In this document: positions 1-6,753 of the stretch, one piece after another | Layout of the letters: each line of letters begins with the position of its first letter | How positions within the stretch are numbered: the first letter of the stretch is position 1 | Source: Paenibacillus sp. JZ16 | Lineage (GTDB): Bacteria; Bacillota; Bacilli; Paenibacillales; Paenibacillaceae | Reading direction: 5' to 3' | NCBI RefSeq assembly: GCF_015326965.1 | Contig: NZ_CP017659.1 | Coordinates: 930,001 to 994,000 of the forward strand | Length of the DNA stretch: 64,000 nt | Notes under the pieces: model-generated | Seen by the model: the letters and a program-made list of their open reading frames with translations, nothing else | What the model was told of the DNA's origin: nothing | Database searches by the model: none | Made by a program: the position numbers and the translations under genes

Positions 1-868
1 ACCCAAGCAGACCTACTTTATACACATAAGTAGATATGACTTCGGAAGAGGCGAGATTGAGAGGGTTTTGCATTAGATAGATTTTTTCGAAACCCAGCTT
101 CATAATGTTGCCAAGATTCAGGATCAGCATGATCACTGACACGGGAATCAGGCTGGGGATATCAATCTTGAGGATCTTCTGGATGCGGGAAGCCCCATCC
201 ACCCTGGCCGACTCATACAGCTCAGGATTTACTCCGGCGAGCGCAGCGATATAGATGATCGCCCCGTATCCGGTGTACTGCCACACATCGGACCAGACAT
301 AAATGGATTTGAACAGATCAGGCATACCCATAAAATTCGTATTGGTTACTCCCATCATTTCGAACAGCTTGCTGACCATGCCCACTTGGGGCGTCAAATT
401 GACGATAATGATCGATACCATGATAACCGTCGATATAAAGTAAGGAGCGTAAGTTATCATTTGTACGCTCTTCTTGAACAGCCCATTTCGGATTTCGTTC
501 AGGGCGAGCGCCAGAATAATCGGTGCCGGAAACCCGACGGCCAGACCATAGAAACTGATCCCGAGCGTATTTTTGATGTAGAGCCAGAAGTTTGGGGATT
601 CAAAAAATTGTTCAAAGTATTTGAATCCAGCCCAAGGGCTTCCCCAAATCCCTTTAATGACGCTGTAGTCCTTGAATGCAATCACGATCCCGGCCATCGG
701 CACATATTTGAATACAATCAAGTAAAGAAAGGGGAGCAGGAGAACCAGATACAGCTGCCAGTGGCGCCTGATCCGGATCCACGTCGTTTGCGGGCGGGAG
801 CGGGTGCCGACCTGAGCAGGACCGGGTAGCCCGGGACCGCCATGTAACTTATTGTTGAGACTTCGCAT
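1..868 (-). CDS. sugar ABC transporter permease (LplB/YteP type), 3' end outside window
   Basis: This is the membrane subunit of a CUT1 oligosaccharide importer. The frame is open to base 1, so about the last 20-30 residues are missing. The protein starts with a charged tail, then a first membrane segment (WQLYLVLLLPFLYLIVF), the family-typical FKYVPMAGIVIAFKDYS, and the EAA loop region ELYESARVDGASR for docking of an ATPase. Two in-frame ATG codons sit at 874 and 868. AAGGAG lies only 3 bases before the first and 9 bases before the second, so 868 is preferred. The gene follows the YesS-like regulator at 1075-3315, and binding protein and second permease genes are expected beyond the left edge. 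Family assignment is firm; substrate is unknown. Confidence 0.9.
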   Translation of the reverse strand, partial: MRSLNNKLHGGPGLPGPAQVGTRSRPQTTWIRIRRHWQLYLVLLLPFLYLIVFKYVPMAGIVIAFKDYSVIKGIWGSPWAGFKYFEQFFESPNFWLYIKNTLGISFYGLAVGFPAPIILALALNEIRNGLFKKSVQMITYAPYFISTVIMVSIIIVNLTPQVGMVSKLFEMMGVTNTNFMGMPDLFKSIYVWSDVWQYTGYGAIIYIAALAGVNPELYESARVDGASRIQKILKIDIPSLIPVSVIMLILNLGNIMKLGFEKIYLMQNPLNLASSEVISTYVYKVGLLG

Positions 869-941
869 CAGCATGAACTCCTTTTCGTTGTATGTTGCGG
901 ATATCGTTAGCGCCCTTTTGGATGCGGCGGAATGTATTGCC

Positions 942-970
942 ATTGTAAACGCCCGATCTTGCGATCAACA
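942..970 (-). promoter_or_regulatory. candidate promoter of the left-edge permease operon
   Basis: Read on the minus strand there is a TACAAT -10 box (942-947) with TTGTTG 18 bases or TTGATC 15 bases upstream. Neither -35 is good, which fits an activator-dependent promoter. It lies about 75 bases before the permease start codon and downstream of the repeats at 992-1077. Confidence 0.35.
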
Positions 971-991
971 AGAAACAAGAATAAACGGGTT

Positions 992-1077
992 AACCATTTT
1001 CGCCTGCATGATTTATAACGAAAAAGGCAGCGATGAGCTCGCCACCTTAACCGTTTTCTACAAAGAAACCGTTTTCA
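992..1077 (-). promoter_or_regulatory. three GAAAAYGGTT direct repeats, one inside a cre-like site
   Basis: Minus-strand copies of GAAAACGGTT lie at 1067-1076 and 1049-1058, exactly 18 bases apart, and GAAAATGGTT lies at 992-1001. The first copy is part of TGAAAACGGTTTCT (1064-1077), which matches 13 of 14 positions of the CcpA cre consensus. The repeats overlap the 3' end of the AraC gene and lie upstream of the permease. AraC-family proteins usually bind pairs of direct repeats, so operator function is a reasonable inference; catabolite control is an alternative. Confidence 0.45.
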
Positions 1078-3315
1078 ACTGTTCGTTTTGCGGAGCTGAT
1101 TGCTGCGGTATTCGCCCGGTGCCGTTCCCATAATCCGTTTAAATACTCGCGTTAACGAGATGGCGTGGGTATAGCCAACCCGCTCCGCAATCTCTTGTAC
1201 AGAGGCATCCGTCTCCAACAACAGCTTCACTGCTTCACGCATCCGTACCTGGATAAGAAAATCGACGAACCTCTGTCCGGTATGTCCCTTGAACAACTTG
1301 CTTATATATTTGGGATTCAGCTGAAAACGATCCCCGAGCATCTCCAGCGACAAATCCGGGTTGGCATAGTCCTGTTCGATCAGCTTGCAGATCTCCCGGA
1401 TAAGCGCTGCGTACTGCCTGCCTTCTTGTAGCTGACCCACGGATTCGAACAAACTGGTCATGACTTGCTTGATTTCAATCCGCAGCTGCTCCAGTGAACT
1501 GCCATGGTCCAGCATTTCCGTAAGTAGGGGAAGCCGTACCTGGGACCACTCGCGGTAGACATCCTTATTCATGTCCGAAAGCTCCCGGCCGACGTTGTAC
1601 AGTAAATAATTCATCAGGTTAAATATCTCTTCATTGGTAAGAAGGCTGCCCTTTAACTGTGCGAACCATGCCTCATATGCCTCCTCCCACCCTATGTTCA
1701 GCATTCGGTAGGATTGAATAATCGAGCTGATTTCTCCTAGGTGAGCGTACACTTCGGCATGGCTGGTGCCGGCGATATCCTCGCAACGAATCAGACGGTT
1801 TTCCCCGAGTACGATTTTGTATTTAAGCGCTTGGGCTGCGCTTTTATACGACTTGGACAGGTCTTGGATCCGATAAACCTCCTCGCCGCTTCCAATCGTA
1901 ACGGTAAATTTCAAATTTTGCTCGGTCCAGCCCCGCATTTTCGCGCCAAAACGGGATAAAGCTTCTCCCTCTCTCTCCTCTGTCTCGTCCCCCTCAAAGT
2001 AAATGACGGCAAGGCAGGAGGGCGACGTCCATTCCGACCACAAACGAATACTCTCCTTCATCGCAATCTCGTTCACCACGTTCCGGAGGACGAATTTCAG
2101 CAGATTCTGATCACTCGCCGTATACTTCCGGCAGAACTCTCCGTAGTTGTCCATTTCAATGATGAGTAACCTAAACCGGTCCAGCGGCTCGGGTAAATTC
2201 AGTATGGCGGCTTCCTCCTGCCACTCTTCCAGACTCATATCGGTTTGTCCCTCAATCAGCTGATGGAACAGATACCTTGTCCGCAGATGAAGATCTTCCT
2301 GGTATTTTTCCTGGTATTGCCTGGACTGCTCCAGGATATGATCGAACGCCGACTCAATAAATGCGAACTCATCGGGACTGCCTTTCCATAAGCCCGCGCC
2401 CCTTACAGGCAGGGAATAGTCGCTGAATCGCTCGGCGATCCGCTCGATCGGTCTGGCATTGCGCCGAGTCACATAGATCATCCAGATGAATCCGGCGGCG
2501 ATCATGAGGAGTCCGATCACAAACCACAGATTATAGAGTTCTGAAATCGTGTTGACATATCCGCCATTGATGAGACCGCTTCCATATTTCCAACCGGTGT
2601 AGTCCGAGGTATATTCCGAGAAGAGCTCGGATTCTTTAACTTTCGCCTCACTCCCGAACAACAGCTGACCGGAAGCATCTTTAACCTGGATGAAGCTGAC
2701 CTTGGATTCGTACATATTCTCCGTCAATTTTTTCAGCGAATCCGCCGAAACGTTAACCACGATCATGCCGAGATTATTTTTCATGTATGGCGATCCCCGC
2801 ACCAGACTGACCACCTGTTTACCGCCAATCATTTTGAATTGCTCGAAACTGCGCCCACCGGTCCACTTTGGAGTCTTCGACACCTGATATTCTTCGATAA
2901 ATTTGCGGTCAGGATATGAACCGATATAAGCGTTGGTTGCATCACTCAACACATATCCGTCCGAATATCGCACCAAGTAAATGGAATCGATCAAAGGATA
3001 GTAATTGATCAATTCCTTAAGCTTTTGCACGGCCCTGATGTTGATGTAGGCATCACTTCCTGAGTTTGCTTTAAAAAAATTGTTCAAAGACTCGCTGTTG
3101 ATACTCTCGAGGACGATCATATTATCGATCACTTTGAGCGAGGTATCCACGATCCGCATCGCCTGTAGGGACAGCGTCTTATTGGCATTCAGCGCCTCGC
3201 GACGGCTTTGCTCACTGAACATTTGAAAGAAAACAAAGAAAATAAACGTGATGACAATCATAAATACCGGCATGTAGGACAATAGTAGTCGTTTAAACCA
3301 TGATTTGCGCATCAT
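1075..3315 (-). CDS. membrane-anchored AraC-family regulator (YesS type)
   Basis: This is a transmembrane transcription regulator of sugar-uptake genes. After a short cytoplasmic start there is a membrane segment (LLLSYMPVFMIVITFIFFVFF), an extracellular sensor of about 230 residues, a second membrane segment (LWFVIGLLMIAAGFIWMIYV), a HAMP-like and linker region, and a C-terminal double helix-turn-helix (DLSLEMLGDRFQLNPKYISKLFK, then VQEIAERVGYTHAISLTRVFK). The extracellular domain presumably senses a carbohydrate or the loaded binding protein. A GGGG stretch precedes paired ATG codons, so the start is placed at 3315 rather than at the codon 27 bases upstream. It sits directly upstream of a CUT1 permease and probably activates it. 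Confidence 0.88.
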   Translation of the reverse strand: MMRKSWFKRLLLSYMPVFMIVITFIFFVFFQMFSEQSRREALNANKTLSLQAMRIVDTSLKVIDNMIVLESINSESLNNFFKANSGSDAYINIRAVQKLKELINYYPLIDSIYLVRYSDGYVLSDATNAYIGSYPDRKFIEEYQVSKTPKWTGGRSFEQFKMIGGKQVVSLVRGSPYMKNNLGMIVVNVSADSLKKLTENMYESKVSFIQVKDASGQLLFGSEAKVKESELFSEYTSDYTGWKYGSGLINGGYVNTISELYNLWFVIGLLMIAAGFIWMIYVTRRNARPIERIAERFSDYSLPVRGAGLWKGSPDEFAFIESAFDHILEQSRQYQEKYQEDLHLRTRYLFHQLIEGQTDMSLEEWQEEAAILNLPEPLDRFRLLIIEMDNYGEFCRKYTASDQNLLKFVLRNVVNEIAMKESIRLWSEWTSPSCLAVIYFEGDETEEREGEALSRFGAKMRGWTEQNLKFTVTIGSGEEVYRIQDLSKSYKSAAQALKYKIVLGENRLIRCEDIAGTSHAEVYAHLGEISSIIQSYRMLNIGWEEAYEAWFAQLKGSLLTNEEIFNLMNYLLYNVGRELSDMNKDVYREWSQVRLPLLTEMLDHGSSLEQLRIEIKQVMTSLFESVGQLQEGRQYAALIREICKLIEQDYANPDLSLEMLGDRFQLNPKYISKLFKGHTGQRFVDFLIQVRMREAVKLLLETDASVQEIAERVGYTHAISLTRVFKRIMGTAPGEYRSNQLRKTNS

Positions 3316-3342
3316 AACCCCGCCCCTATGTAATGTGGACAT

Positions 3343-3596
3343 GCTTTTGTATTAATGAATTATACAACGGGGGGCAATCCCCTGTCGGTTGAAGTAACTT
3401 TAGAATAATTTTGATGATAATCCGACAGTGGCGGAAGGAGCAGCAAGTTTAAACTCCTCACAAAAGAAAAAGCAGTCAACCTTTGTTTTAGGGTGACTGC
3501 TTGCCGTCATCATACTTTAGCCTTGACTTCACTTTATCTGTTTTGTTCAATTTTTTCCTTCCTTGCTCCCTACCCAAATTAGTGTGCTCCCATCCA
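3343..3596. other. intergenic stretch with terminator
   Basis: No gene is seen here. It separates the decayed NRPS gene from the AraC regulator and holds the hairpin described at 3466-3501. I see no clear promoter for the AraC gene. Confidence 0.5.
3466..3501 (-). terminator. intrinsic terminator after the NRPS gene
   Basis: On the minus strand AGCAGTCACC pairs with GGTTGACTGCT around an A-rich loop and is followed by TTTTTC. It lies about 95 bases beyond the end of the NRPS remnant, so it would still end the original transcript. Confidence 0.7.
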
Positions 3597-3719
3597 TCAT
3601 TGGTGATGACTGGACGATAAACATCGATAGATCGGGTCAAATGCGGTCTCGATTTGCTCCACATCCTTGTACAGCCAGATCTTTTTAAGCATTTGCTGCG
3701 TTTCGTTTAGCGGTTCGTC
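3597..3719 (-). pseudogene. remnant of an NRPS carrier (T) domain, in frame after a stop codon
   Basis: Directly after the TGA of the adenylation gene the same frame continues for about 40 codons. It begins DEPLNETQQMLKKIWLYKD and continues VEQIETAFDP, which resembles the start of a carrier domain (NETE..L..IW...L..E.IG..D.FF). The following sequence has no phosphopantetheine motif (GGxS) and stops after about 40 residues. I infer that the original protein ran on into a carrier domain that is now mostly deleted, and that the TGA came with or after that decay. Confidence 0.55.
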
Positions 3720-5879
3720 TCAGTTGACGAGCATCGGACGAAGAAGATCAGGGTCCGGCAGAGCTTTTTTATCGACTTTCCCGTTAGGGGTAAGCGGCAA
3801 ACTTTCCATCTGCACCACAAGTGAAGGCAGGAAATATTCAGGCAAATTCCGGGCTAAATACGCCTTGACTTCCGTTTCGGACAACACCTGTTTCGCAACA
3901 AAATACGCACATATTATCGGATTTCCACTTCCGTCTGCTTTGACGGCTACCGCGGCTTTCGAGATTGCGTTGTGTTCCAATAGCCGGGTCTCGATTTCTC
4001 CCGGTTCCACTCGATACCCTCGGATCTTTACTTGATCGTCGATTCGCCCGATCATTTCGATATTGCCATCCGGCAGCCACAGGGCCAAATCCCCCGTTCG
4101 ATATAACCTTTCCCCGAGGAGCGGATGTTCCACAAACTTGGCTTCTGTCAATTCCAGCTGATTCACATACCCCCGCGCGATACCGTCTCCTCCGACGCAA
4201 AGCTCTCCTACTACTCCGAACGGCTGAAGCTTCAACTGTTTATCAAGAATATAAGCGGATGAATTGCATATTGGTCTGCCAATTGGAATGGTCGATTCGA
4301 AATCACGTTCGATCGGGAAGTAAGTGGAGAACGTCGTGTTTTCCGTTGGACCGTACATATGGATCATCCGCAGATCGGGGCACCTCTTCCTTACGGCATT
4401 TACGTGCTTCGGCGATAACGCTTCTCCGCCGATTAGCAAGATGTCTAACGTACGAAAGGCGTCTGGGTCCTGTTCGTCCAGATTATGGAATTGAGCCGTA
4501 GTCAGAAACCAAGCCGTAATGCGGTGGCCGATGATGGTTTCCTTCAATTTGTAAAGGTCAAATAGGTCCGTGTCCTTCATCAAATACAAAGTAGATCCGT
4601 TCAAAAGGGATCCCCAAATTTCAAAGGTCGACGCATCGAATGTTATTGTACCGGTTTGCAAAATTCGATGCTCCTTGGAAAAGTTGAAATAATTGGTATT
4701 CTTGACCAGTCTTACGATGTTACGATGCTCAACCATGACTCCTTTCGGTGTCCCCGTTGATCCGGAAGTATAGATGATATAGGCTAGACTTTGCGAGGTT
4801 GCTGCAGATATCGTATGGGGACAGCTGTCAAGGCTTAGCTGCGCGTTGTCCCAATAAATTACTTTTCCCTCAAATGCTATGTCAGGCTTCCAACTGGAAG
4901 GAGCCAGTAAAAATCCCGCTCGACTGTCCTTGAGCATATATTCGATTCTTTCGCACGGAAAATCGGCTTCGATGGGCATATAAGCGCCGCCAGCTTTCAA
5001 TATGGCTGTAAGCCCGACAATCATATTGACAGACCGATCCGCGACAATCCCAACGACGCTCTCCGGCTTAATGCCGTGATCCTGCAGTGCTTTTGCAAGC
5101 TGATTCGCGCGTTCGTTCAATTCCCGATAGGACATCTGATGGTCCTCGGTCATGACCGCCGGGCGATCGGGGGTTAAACGGACCTGTTCCTCAAACAAGT
5201 AATGGACCGTTTGGCTGGAAGGATAGTCCGTCTTAGATCCGCTGAAAGCCTGAATCTGTCTCTCCTCTTCTTCCGACATCATACGTATGTCGGCAATCAC
5301 CTTCTCGGGGAAATCAACTACTTCATGCACGATTCGGCTCAAGTGGCCGCTCATCTGCTCGATCGTTTCTTTTCTGTAGGAGCGGGCCGAATATTCAAGG
5401 TGTATCATGATAAATTCCTTCTTAAAAGCCGTCAAAGCAAGCTCAAACGTCCCCAGCTGATCGGATTCATAAGGAGTGGCATTGGCGTTTTGCCAAGTAA
5501 ACGCCGCTTTGATGAACGGGTTGCCGCTCAAATTCTTTCGCATATTCCGATCTTCGAGTGCTTGCATCGTGGTATGCTTGACTTCTATCAGAAACTTACC
5601 TAATGGCTTATGTACAGTAGGAGAGTAACGTATAGGAAACATCTGTCTTTCCAACAGATACCCAATTACAGGATCATCCTCGCCGGTATATTTGGCAAGC
5701 AGGATCGCATAACAAGCCATAAGTGCCATATCCACAGTTATTCCGAAATTGAACGCAAGTTCATGGAGTTTTCGGGTCGTTGCAAAATCAAGGGAAAAAC
5801 GAACCTGGTTTCCTTCATCGTCGGCCCATCCCCCCCTCGGCAATTCGTCAATTGATACATCACAAGTCGTTTGTTCCAT
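3720..5879 (-). CDS. nonribosomal peptide synthetase fragment: degenerate C domain plus adenylation domain
   Basis: The adenylation domain would activate an amino acid as its AMP ester. Residues about 1-200 look like the C-terminal half of a condensation domain (YTGEDDPVIG, then NPFIKAAFTWQN). The HHxxxDG half is absent and the segments around the usual FVNTL and FEELVE blocks are missing. Residues about 210-715 form an adenylation domain with YIIYTSGSTGTPKGV, YGPTENTT, GELCVGG, YRTGD and the terminal NGKVDKKAL lysine. No carrier or thioesterase domain follows. GGGAGG lies 9 bases before the ATG at 5879, so the longer start at 5909 is not used. The leader carries a GEMM riboswitch. The gene is probably decayed, although a standalone adenylating enzyme cannot be excluded. 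Confidence 0.85.
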   Translation of the reverse strand: MEQTTCDVSIDELPRGGWADDEGNQVRFSLDFATTRKLHELAFNFGITVDMALMACYAILLAKYTGEDDPVIGYLLERQMFPIRYSPTVHKPLGKFLIEVKHTTMQALEDRNMRKNLSGNPFIKAAFTWQNANATPYESDQLGTFELALTAFKKEFIMIHLEYSARSYRKETIEQMSGHLSRIVHEVVDFPEKVIADIRMMSEEEERQIQAFSGSKTDYPSSQTVHYLFEEQVRLTPDRPAVMTEDHQMSYRELNERANQLAKALQDHGIKPESVVGIVADRSVNMIVGLTAILKAGGAYMPIEADFPCERIEYMLKDSRAGFLLAPSSWKPDIAFEGKVIYWDNAQLSLDSCPHTISAATSQSLAYIIYTSGSTGTPKGVMVEHRNIVRLVKNTNYFNFSKEHRILQTGTITFDASTFEIWGSLLNGSTLYLMKDTDLFDLYKLKETIIGHRITAWFLTTAQFHNLDEQDPDAFRTLDILLIGGEALSPKHVNAVRKRCPDLRMIHMYGPTENTTFSTYFPIERDFESTIPIGRPICNSSAYILDKQLKLQPFGVVGELCVGGDGIARGYVNQLELTEAKFVEHPLLGERLYRTGDLALWLPDGNIEMIGRIDDQVKIRGYRVEPGEIETRLLEHNAISKAAVAVKADGSGNPIICAYFVAKQVLSETEVKAYLARNLPEYFLPSLVVQMESLPLTPNGKVDKKALPDPDLLRPMLVN

Positions 5880-6059
5880 GACCATCAACCTCCCGGATAA
5901 TCGATTCATTAATGTCTGATTGTTAACGAACAGAAAAATCCTCTTCGCATTCTGCGATCAAGTAATGTCCCCCTTCAACCCCAAACTAGTTTTTTATAGC
6001 GAAGCCACCGTTGTTTTTTGGAACGTCAAAAAAACCCCTTTCTTCAATTCAAAATAATG

Positions 6060-6082
6060 AATAAAACGGAGGTTTCCCGTTG
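6060..6082 (-). terminator. candidate riboswitch expression platform hairpin
   Basis: On the minus strand AACGG pairs with CCGTT across a seven-base loop and is followed by TTATTC. The 5' arm shares its AA with the 3' strand of riboswitch helix P1, so the two helices are mutually exclusive. Ligand-stabilised P1 would block the hairpin, which suggests an ON switch. The stem has only five pairs, so termination strength is doubtful. Confidence 0.35.
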
Positions 6083-6181
6083 TATTCGGCAACTGGCTGG
6101 CATTGCGGTCGCAGTAGATCCCACATTAGCCCCTATAGCTTTGCGTCGCCACCTTTCGGTGGGTTTGCTATTGTCGTACAA
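6080..6181 (-). promoter_or_regulatory. GEMM-I cyclic-dinucleotide riboswitch (c-di-GMP or 3',3'-cGAMP)
   Basis: Reading the minus strand, the element has TTGTA/TACAA as helix P1, then AGCAAACC, a CCACC-GAAA-GGTGG tetraloop hairpin, the highly conserved GACGCAAAGC, then GGGGCTAA, and near the 3' end GCCAGCCAGTTGCCGAA. The order and spacing match the c-di-GMP-I (GEMM-I) riboswitch. Aligned to the V. cholerae Vc2 aptamer, the base just before GCAAAC (Vc2 G20, a ligand contact) is A (plus-strand T6169), as in GEMM-Ib aptamers that accept 3',3'-cGAMP. It lies about 200 bases upstream of the NRPS start codon in the same orientation, so that gene is the regulated target. Confidence 0.9.
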
Positions 6182-6207
6182 AAATAGTATTTAAATTGTA
6201 AACCATG

Positions 6208-6236
6208 ATTATATTATGTATTCGATTTACAATTAC
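6208..6236 (-). promoter_or_regulatory. candidate promoter of the riboswitch leader
   Basis: A perfect TATAAT (6208-6213, minus strand) would start transcription about 20 bases before riboswitch helix P1. The -35 region at 17-base spacing is poor (GTAATT); TTGTAA lies at only 13-base spacing. The position is right but the -35 is weak. Confidence 0.4.
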
Positions 6237-6689
6237 TGTATCTTGTTTCCAAATGAAAATCGATAGGTCTTTTGTTCAATATTGTCTTTCAAGAATGGTT
6301 TTGATGATATTGATAACCCTCATGAAACACTAGGTCGTGATAGTTAATCTTTACTAATTTTTTCCACTCCTCGCCTTCACTACACTTCACTTAACTATGT
6401 ATTAAAGCTATTCTGTTCAAAAGAAAGGCTGCGATTTTCTGTAATTACTTGGATATTAGATGATGGCTGATCAAGAAAATAGTTCTATTTTTTAACTTCA
6501 CTCCTATATCCATTGACCTAATTGCGACAGCAGGAATCATCAAGTCCAATAACTTTTGCCTCCTGTCAAACAGGACTAAATTACCATCTATAACTGGTAA
6601 GGACATTTCGCTTCCGATCAGAAAACTTTCATAAGTTCAACCCACTTGGTAATTCCATCCTTCAAGTTCCCGGTCTAATGGATCACTGG

Positions 6690-6725
6690 ATAATAAAATA
6701 AAGAGCCGTTGTCCAGGACAACGGC
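6690..6725 (-). terminator. intrinsic terminator of the propeller gene
   Basis: GCCGTTGTCC and its complement form a near-perfect stem with a very small loop (6705-6725). On the minus strand it is followed by TCTTTATTTTATTA. It sits 29 bases after the stop codon of the 943-residue protein. Confidence 0.8.
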
Positions 6726-6753
6726 CTCATATTGCTATATGTCATGAACAGTT

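Larger units (their letters stand above)
5910..6753. other. long AT-rich leader and intergenic region
   Basis: No protein-coding gene is supported here. On the minus strand it holds, in transcription order, the terminator of the propeller gene (6690-6725), about 470 bases of AT-rich sequence in which I see nothing definite, a candidate promoter (6208-6236), the GEMM riboswitch (6080-6181), a hairpin that could be its expression platform (6060-6082) and the NRPS ribosome binding site. Confidence 0.6.

Noticed and set aside
3717..3719. The in-frame TGA in the NRPS gene as a recoded (selenocysteine or read-through) codon
   Set aside because: The downstream frame degenerates within about 40 codons and no SECIS-like hairpin follows. 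Gene decay is simpler.
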